64,000 nt of DNA from Bryopsis sp. KO-2023. Taxonomy: Eukaryota > Chlorophyta > Ulvophyceae > Bryopsidales > Bryopsidaceae. Every line of letters starts with the position of its first letter. Position 1 is the first letter of the stretch. Position numbers and translations under genes: made by a program. The notes below the pieces were generated by a model. The model was given only the letters and a program-made list of their open reading frames with translations. It ran no database searches and was not told where the DNA came from. Of this stretch, positions 57,584-64,000 are shown one piece after another. The DNA lies in contig BSYQ01000001.1 of assembly GCA_030272585.1 (NCBI GenBank), positions 5,456,001 through 5,520,000 on the forward strand, given 5' to 3'.

Positions 57584-60500
57584 ATGGAACAACTCGCGCT
57601 TTCAGGGAGGGTCGGAGGATCCACTGCAAGACAGGCAGTATGGAAACCACTGGTGGGTGTGCACCCGTGTTGATTGCGAAGGTTCCATTGGGGGACCGAG
57701 AAAGGAGAACACGTGGGATCTCTGTCTTGACGCTTTATGTTTGTATCTTTCCAGCTTCGGCTGGATACTTTCTGAGGGAATCTACGTGCTATTGTTCGGT
57801 CCAATCCATGTGTGTGTGTGGGTTTGGTGACATAGGCTGGAGTGAGGTGCCCGCACATCTGCGGGCAGGGTCGTCAGACTTTTCCTGCACAACGATACAG
57901 AACCCAAAGAGTAACTCCAAAGGCTGCAGCGGTGAGAGAGTTTTCTTGTTCTTCGATTTATATTTGAAAGGATATCTAGCGAAACGTATCATATTGTTCG
58001 AGTTGGCGCGTCGACGGAAGCCGGGCTTGCAGGAATATGGGTTGTAGGTTCCCCAGCCAAACATTAGAGATCTGTGGGCTGGCGTTTATTGACAGAGAAA
58101 ATTTTGATCTTTTGGATGTGTTTTACATAACTTTTGTTTTTGGAAGAAATAGGATCAGAATGAGGAGTCATTGGAGATTCTTACTAGTGGAAATGTTGAC
58201 TAATTAAATCCGTATTTGCTTCAGGTCGAAGCCCCAGAGCTGTCCAAAATGGAAATTTGGGGAGATGACAAGAGGCTGCAAACCCAAGTTTTGGATGTGG
58301 GCGAGGACACCATCACCATTCGGTCTCTGGACTGGGACCGAGATCGTTTTGACATTGAGTTTGGGTAAGAAGGAGAATTTACTCTGGTATTTTGTATTTT
58401 TGAGATTGCAATGGCTGGCTTGGAATTCTTTTTTCAGAACCTGATTTAATAAGATCTAGTCATGACCTCACCACAGCAAAAAAAAAATAGTTCTCAGTAA
58501 GTGGCATCACTCTGGAGTAATCGAAACAATCATTCTGCTCCCTTTTTTCGTTTCTTGGGCTGGGGGGCGGGGAGAGACTGAGGGGACCAATTTTGCCCAC
58601 TGCAGAATTTTGCATTATTGAAGGTCAATAAATCCAGGCCTGACGTCTGATTGTGTGTGGTTAGCCTGGAGAATGGTACGACATACAACTCCTACCTCAT
58701 CTTCGGGGAGAAAACGGCTCTGGTGGATGCCTCCCACGAGAAGTTTGAGGGATTGTATCTGGAGGCCTTGAAAAAAGAACTGGAGGAGAGGGGCCGCAAG
58801 ATCGATTACATCATCGTCTCGCACACTGAACCAGATCATTCCGGCCTCATCCCTGCAGTTTTGGACATGTACCCAGATGCTGTCGTAGCTGGCTCAAAGG
58901 TGATTGCAGCCAAGTGCGATTGGGGGGGTTGATTTCCACTTTTGATACGGAGGGGACAACATTTTGCACCTCTACCAGATCAAACCCTTTCGTGTCGTGA
59001 TTGAGCAAATGAAATCGGTATTGACGGCTGCATTCGATGGGGATTCACCGAGGTTCCAATGTAGTTAACCCAGCAGAGCTTCCATTTCTAGGTTTGCCTG
59101 CAATTCTTGGAGGGTCTGACCCACAGGCCCTTCACTCCCCAAGTCGTGAAGGGGGGCAGCACGATCGATCTGGGAGAGGAGCACGTCTTGGAGTTTGTGA
59201 TGGCCCCTAACCTCCATTGGCCGGACACCATGTTTTCCTACGACCGTGCATCCGGGATCATGTTCACTTGCGATGCTTTCGGAATGCACTACTGCACCGA
59301 AGACCCCTTCGATTCCCATCTGAAAGACATCGAGTCGCACTACAGGTTCTACTACGATTGCTTGATGAGGCCGAATGCCCGATCGGTGCTGTCGGCACTC
59401 AAGAGAGTGAAAGATCTCGACTACTCCGTGATTGCCACGGGCCATGGCCCTTTGCTCAGGTAGCAAAACACCCACCGTCTTTACTGCTGTCTAGTGTTGT
59501 TGCTCCATGATATGGTATGGAATGCATTCATCCATCCATCCAACAGTTTGCTCAACCTCGTTTTCATACGATTGTTTTATCCAATATTTTCAGTTCAGGC
59601 GTTGAATCAACCTCGGCACCCACCCAGCTGAGTGCTTGCTCTTTCTTTGGTTAGGTACAATGTCGAGGAGATGGTCGGCATGTATCAGGAGTGGAGTGCG
59701 GCCGTTGGGAAAGCGGCTGCCTCCGTGGCAGTCTTGTACAGCAACAGCTATGGCTATTGCGACAGGATCTCCCAGACCATTGCTCGTGGAATCACGAAAG
59801 CCGGGGTGGCCACCGAAATGGTGGACATTTTGAGCATCGATACGCAGGAAATGGTGGAGATCATGGGGAGGAACAGTGGAATTGTCATCATGGCTCCCCC
59901 AGCAGATTCTTCCGATGCTCAGCGGGCGATATCTGTGGTGGTGTCTTCAGTGAAGCCCAAAAAACAAAAGGTGGGGATTCACTCACTCCCAGTAAATACT
60001 TGTGCAACCTTGTGGTCTCCTGATATTTCGATGGCAATTCTGCTTCTGCTGCTACCCTATTATTTATGGTTTGTGTTTCCATGCTTGGGGGGGTTTCGAA
60101 CAGGTCATTATTGCTGAGAGCTACGGTGGTCGAGATGAGCCTGTGGATACCTTGCTCGCCAGTTTTGTTGGTGTGGGGGTGGACCCAGTGATGGAGCCGC
60201 TTCGAGTCAAAGAGGAGCCCGACGAAGCTCTGTATCAACAAATGGAAGAGGCTGGCACAGATCTCGCCCAAGCCCTGCAAAAGAAACAAAACATCAAGGA
60301 GAAGCTGGTATCGATGCCTCCAGATGTCGCCAAAGCCATCGCTCGTCTTTCCAGCGGGTTGTACGTGGTGACGGCTGCCCGTGGTAATGCCAGGAGTGCG
60401 ATGATTGCCAGCTGGGTTGCTCAGGCCAGCATGGAGCCTTTGGGATTGACGATCGCTGTGGCGAAAGACAGAGCCATCGAGTCGTTGATGCAAGTTGGCG

Positions 60501-60908
60501 ACAGGTTTGTGTTGAACGTGCTCGGAGAAGGGAATTATGGTAAGCTGATGAAGCATTTCCTGCAGAGGTTTGGAGCTGGAGCAGATCGTTTCGAGGTGAG
60601 GGCACTCTAGGCTGTGTGTGTGTGGATGTCTTGTCGACGGCTAATCGTGAACAGCATTCTTTGAACTTGGGGATGAGTTTGAATTCGGTGTTGTTTTTTT
60701 TGGTTTTGCTTAGGGCGTTGAATGGTTCAACTCGAACTGCGGGTCCCCAGTGTTGCGAGAAGCTGTTGCTTACATGGAATGCAAGGTCGTCGAGCGTCTG
60801 GAAACCTCGGATCATTGGGTCACCTATTGTGAAGTGGTGGATGGTTCGGTGTCAGACACGGATACCCTCACAGCCGTCCATCGCCGCCAAGTTGGATATT
60901 ACTACTGA
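57584..60908 (+). CDS. FLVB: Plastid flavodiiron protein, class C, FLVB type
   Basis: Eight exons: 57584-57652, 57869-57931, 58225-58364, 58665-58899, 59092-59459, 59655-59970, 60104-60595, 60714-60908; phases join; 625 residues. The first two exons encode a transit peptide (MEQLALSGRVGGSTARQAVW ... QRVTPKAAA) without a hydrophobic signal. The lactamase-like domain has all diiron ligands: H144, E146, D148, H149 (HTEPDH), H211, D230, H287. FLVA-type subunits lose these, so this is the catalytic FLVB type. A flavodoxin domain (SVAVLYSNSYGYCDR, about 310-450) and a flavin-reductase domain (about 465-560) follow, ending TAVHRRQVGYYY as in cyanobacterial Flv1/Flv3. The FLVA/FLVB dimer takes electrons after photosystem I and reduces O2 to water, protecting PSI in changing light. 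FLVA is not in this window. Confidence 0.96.
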
Positions 60909-61698
60909 ATCTCTGTATATTATGGGATGCACATGCACTTAATTCCACAAGGACCCGAGTTCTGATGGATTTTTTTTGTGAAAACAGGGGATTTTTGAGG
61001 GGGATTTAGGGCTTTGTTGTCGCATCAAGGGTCGTTTTTTTTGTGGCACTGAAAAGAAAACTTGAAAATCACTACTAAACGGATGCGCTATGTTTTTTTC
61101 AATCTTTTTTTGAATAGATGGTTGGGAGCCCTGTGAAATGAAGGGAGATGTGCAGTATCGCTAATTTTTTGAAATTGTAACCACAATGATTGGATTTGAT
61201 TAATTTCTCCATTACTACTGTTGGTGGTCGGACTAAAGGTCTTCAACTGAATCTGGGTGGCACTGGAATTGAGTTCCTGGTGCGCAATGCGAGATGGGGG
61301 GGGGTAAGAAAAGATAGGTTTTCTTGGGGGAAAACAAACAGGCTTTTCCACACCACCCAAACGCACCTGTTGTGCGTTTCGTGAGAATTGTACCTCCCAC
61401 CCGCCCCAATGTTACAGCCGCCAGATTAGATTGCTCATTGGACGCAGTACAAGCAAACGGAAAGAGTGTCCACGTCCCCATAAACGACCACCGTGCAACG
61501 TGCGCAGTTTCGTGTGAATTCGGTCCGGTGTCTTTCCCTCGTCGAAAAACGAGAGAGAAAAAAGAGAGGGAAAAACGAAAAGGAGCAAGGGGGCTTCTTT
61601 CTCCTTGGTTGAGCGAAACCGGGTCGTTTGTGTTATTCTTCAATTTTGAAGCCCTTCCCTGCTTTTGAAGCGGTTTCTGTTCTATTGGCGACGTCAAG
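60909..61698. other. Spacer between FLVB and SEC31
   Basis: 790 bp. The right half has a C- and A-rich stretch and a purine-rich run (61547-61590) just before the SEC31 start, typical of a 5' UTR. No gene recognised. Confidence 0.5.
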
Positions 61699-64000
61699 AT
61701 GGGGTATATCCGTCGGGTGGATCGTTCCGCCACGGTCGGGTTTTGTCCCACCGCTCCTTACATGGCCGCGGGAAGTGCGGCCAGCACTATCGATATGAAT
61801 TTCTCCTCTTCTTCTGTGCTCGAGGTGCGTTTCATTCTTGTCGACTCTCGATTGTGGACGTTCGTTAAAAAAAAAACTCATTGCCAAATTTTCGACGCTC
61901 GGAAAATAACTTCTTTGCGACGGAATAACGTTGAACGTGGGGAGAAGTCGGAAGCTGCGCTCAATACTCATGCTGCAAGAAAAGGCCTGGATTGTAGCAG
62001 CATTAATCCATACGTTATCGAACAACGGAAAACGCTTCTGGGTTGAACCTGGTTGGTTCGGATCTATTGCGGGGCATCAGACCTCGGGGAAAATGGAGCG
62101 TCTGGGATTGAGTTTGAGGGAAGTTGTGCGATCGGTGACTCGGAACTGCTGGAACAGGTTTTTCGACTGGATTTTGCTTCGACGCCATCGGAACTGCCAA
62201 GCGCGGGATCCCCTGCTGCGGCCAGCGAACGTTTCAATCGAGTTTCTTGGGGAAAGACGGGAGTGGGAACCAGCTTGTTCCCGGTGAGGGTCAAGAATTG
62301 TTTTTTTGGGAAGGATAAGAAATCAATTTAAAACTGGAAATGAGGAATGCTACCAAAAAAAAAATAAATCTAAAACCCTTTTGCTGATCTGAGGAATGAA
62401 AACATTTTTTAATCAGATTTGAGGTCATGCATGAAGCATTTCAACTATTCCAAAAAATTTGAGAGGTTGCTGAGCAAAACTGGCACCCAGATCTCAAATC
62501 GCTATAATATGATTTTTGAAGAAACGCCCACGATGCATTTGACGCAAGATATGCAATCATGATATGCATATTTTGGACGGAAAAAAAAAACAATGTTAGA
62601 AATTGAACAAGCAAAAGGAGTGAATGAATTGTAAAAGGGATCTTGTGTGGATGTTTCAGCTCGGACTGGTTGCTGGGGGTTTGGAGGATGGAACGGTGCA
62701 CATTTGGGACCCCAACAAAATCATCCAAGGGGCAGACACCACCAGAAGCACAGTCACAAAGCTTAAGAAACACAAAGGCGCGGTGAGCAATCAAATCAAC
62801 TGAAATCAATGAAACAGAATCCCAAATTTGGTATCCTGCACACCTCTTGGACAACAGCTCATAGTTGGGTTTTAGGGGGGGTCGTCTTTGTCCCTTGGAA
62901 ATCATGACAGGTGGAGGGCTGTGTGCAAACAGCGGGCGGAATGAATCTGCGAGTTCGAATCCCTTTGAAGCAAGAAACGAAAAAAAAATAAAATAGAAAT
63001 ATGCATCATGGGTGGATTGGATGGAATGAATGGTGTGAGATTCAGTCTTGGCGACGGTTTTCAATCAGGTCAGAGCTTTGGAATTCAACTCCACCACCAC
63101 GCACATTCTTGCGTCTGGTTCCACCGAATCTGAGGTGTTGCTGTGGGATTTGACGAGAGCGTCCATTCCAGCGTTCATGCCCCCCTTGAAGGTATGGAAA
63201 GCCTGTTGGACTTTGCCTTTGCCAACCCCCTCTACATCTTGATATGGGTTTCGTCGTTTCGGGTGTCTCACCACAGATGGGTGATGTTTAAAAAAAAATG
63301 TTTTCAGGAAATGAGGCTGAAAGACCACTATGGTAGCTTTTTTTTTGGGGGGGGGGGGATATTATGTAATAGGGTTTTTTTTTCTTATTGAACCTCTAAG
63401 TACGTCTTTTTCAAGTTTGAAGGGTAGAAAAGGGTGATGCTTGCAAAACACGATTTGAGCTAAGAGAAATTTTATGATGAGAGGCAGGTGACCACTAGAA
63501 ATTGAATTGTAATGTTGTTTCTGGGAATGTCGTGTTTTTGTAGGATCCAACAGCCAATCTAGCCAACGAAGCCGATATCACGTTCATTTCTTGGAATCAA
63601 AAAGTGCAGCATATTTTGGCGTCTTGTACGACATCGGGGAGGACAGTGGTTTGGGACATCAGACGGCAGAAGCCAGTGGCAAATTTAGTCGATCTCAACA
63701 GGTGGGTAAGACCTTGCGTCTGGGATTTTGTCTTCGATGTAGTGCCTTGGAGCTTCCCTTTTCGATTAATTGTTTAGGAGCAAGATTCAGGTTTGTCGGA
63801 AAGAAATTATGCAGGGGTGCTGGGCATTCTTCAAACTCGGAATCCATTTTAAATCTGTTGACTAATCAGTAGGTTTTGTCAGTATATAATCTGGTACACG
63901 TCTCACCGATTTTCCACACAATCAAGCAAAAAAATTAAGCAACTTAAGCAAATTAAGCACCATCAGCTTTTCAAAGAATTTCCACTCAAGGTTTCTCTTT
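61699..64000 (+). CDS. SEC31: SEC31, COPII outer coat WD40 protein (5' part, runs off window)
   Basis: Exons 61699-61824, 62158-62283, 62660-62782, 63069-63191, 63544-63701 and a possible 13-nt exon at 63777-63789; the rest lies outside. The start MGYIRRVDRSATVGFCPTAP matches plant SEC31 (MACIKGVGRSASVALAPDAP), followed by YMAAGS and SSSVLEVFRLDFAS. WD repeats follow: LVAGGLEDGTVHIWDP, LASGSTESEVLLWDL and ISWNQKVQHILASCTTSGRT with VVWDIRRQKPV. SEC31 pairs with SEC13 to form the cage of ER-to-Golgi vesicles and stimulates Sar1 GTPase. Introns here are longer (about 290-380 bp) than in the other genes. Confidence 0.94.

Noticed and set aside
1-64000. Bacterial features: operons, ribosome-binding sites, CRISPR arrays, rRNA
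   Set aside because: Genes are spliced and none of these were seen; short AAAC, TTTA and TG repeats are microsatellites.

Overview
The window is nuclear DNA of a photosynthetic eukaryote. Genes are split by many short GT-AG introns (about 70-400 bp, often with T-rich 3' ends), and reading frames join cleanly across them. A green-lineage alga, possibly a streptophyte alga, fits best, though this is inference. The flavodiiron protein FLVB carries a plain transit-type leader with no signal peptide, which suggests a primary plastid. The guanylate-binding protein and SEC31 resemble plant versions, and a cyanobacterial-type radical SAM/DUF2344 protein is present. All exon models were read by eye from splice signals and family motifs; no alignment was run.

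Layout. 1-16 kb, minus strand: an animal-type haem peroxidase (3' end outside the window), a plant-type guanylate-binding protein and the ribosome-biogenesis factor NOC2. 16-18.9 kb: little clear coding content. 18.96-21.3 kb, plus: a divergent Ran GTPase. 22.3-31.7 kb: a mobile-element block holding a young Ty3/gypsy chromovirus (identical-looking 182-bp LTRs, 5-bp target duplication), two nested copies of a hAT-like MITE that each carry a tRNA-Cys-like segment, and a small TRIM-like LTR element. 32.3-40.5 kb, minus: a SpoVS/Alba-like protein and exportin-4. 41-42.6 kb, plus: a patatin-like lipase. 42.9-44.3 kb, minus: a CHR (chromate) transporter. 44.5-45.1 kb, plus: a LYRM1-like protein. 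46.2-52.3 kb, plus: the radical SAM/DUF2344 protein. 53-57 kb, minus: an SMUBP-2-like SF1 helicase. 57.6-60.9 kb, plus: plastid FLVB. 61.7 kb to the end, plus: the 5' part of SEC31.

The genes do not form an operon. Links between products: Ran supplies the GTPase cycle on which exportin-4 depends; NOC2 works in 60S pre-ribosome maturation; SEC31 forms the outer COPII coat; FLVB, and probably the radical SAM protein, act in the plastid. Several neighbours are divergently arranged with short shared spacers (exportin-4/patatin, CHR/LYRM1, helicase/FLVB).
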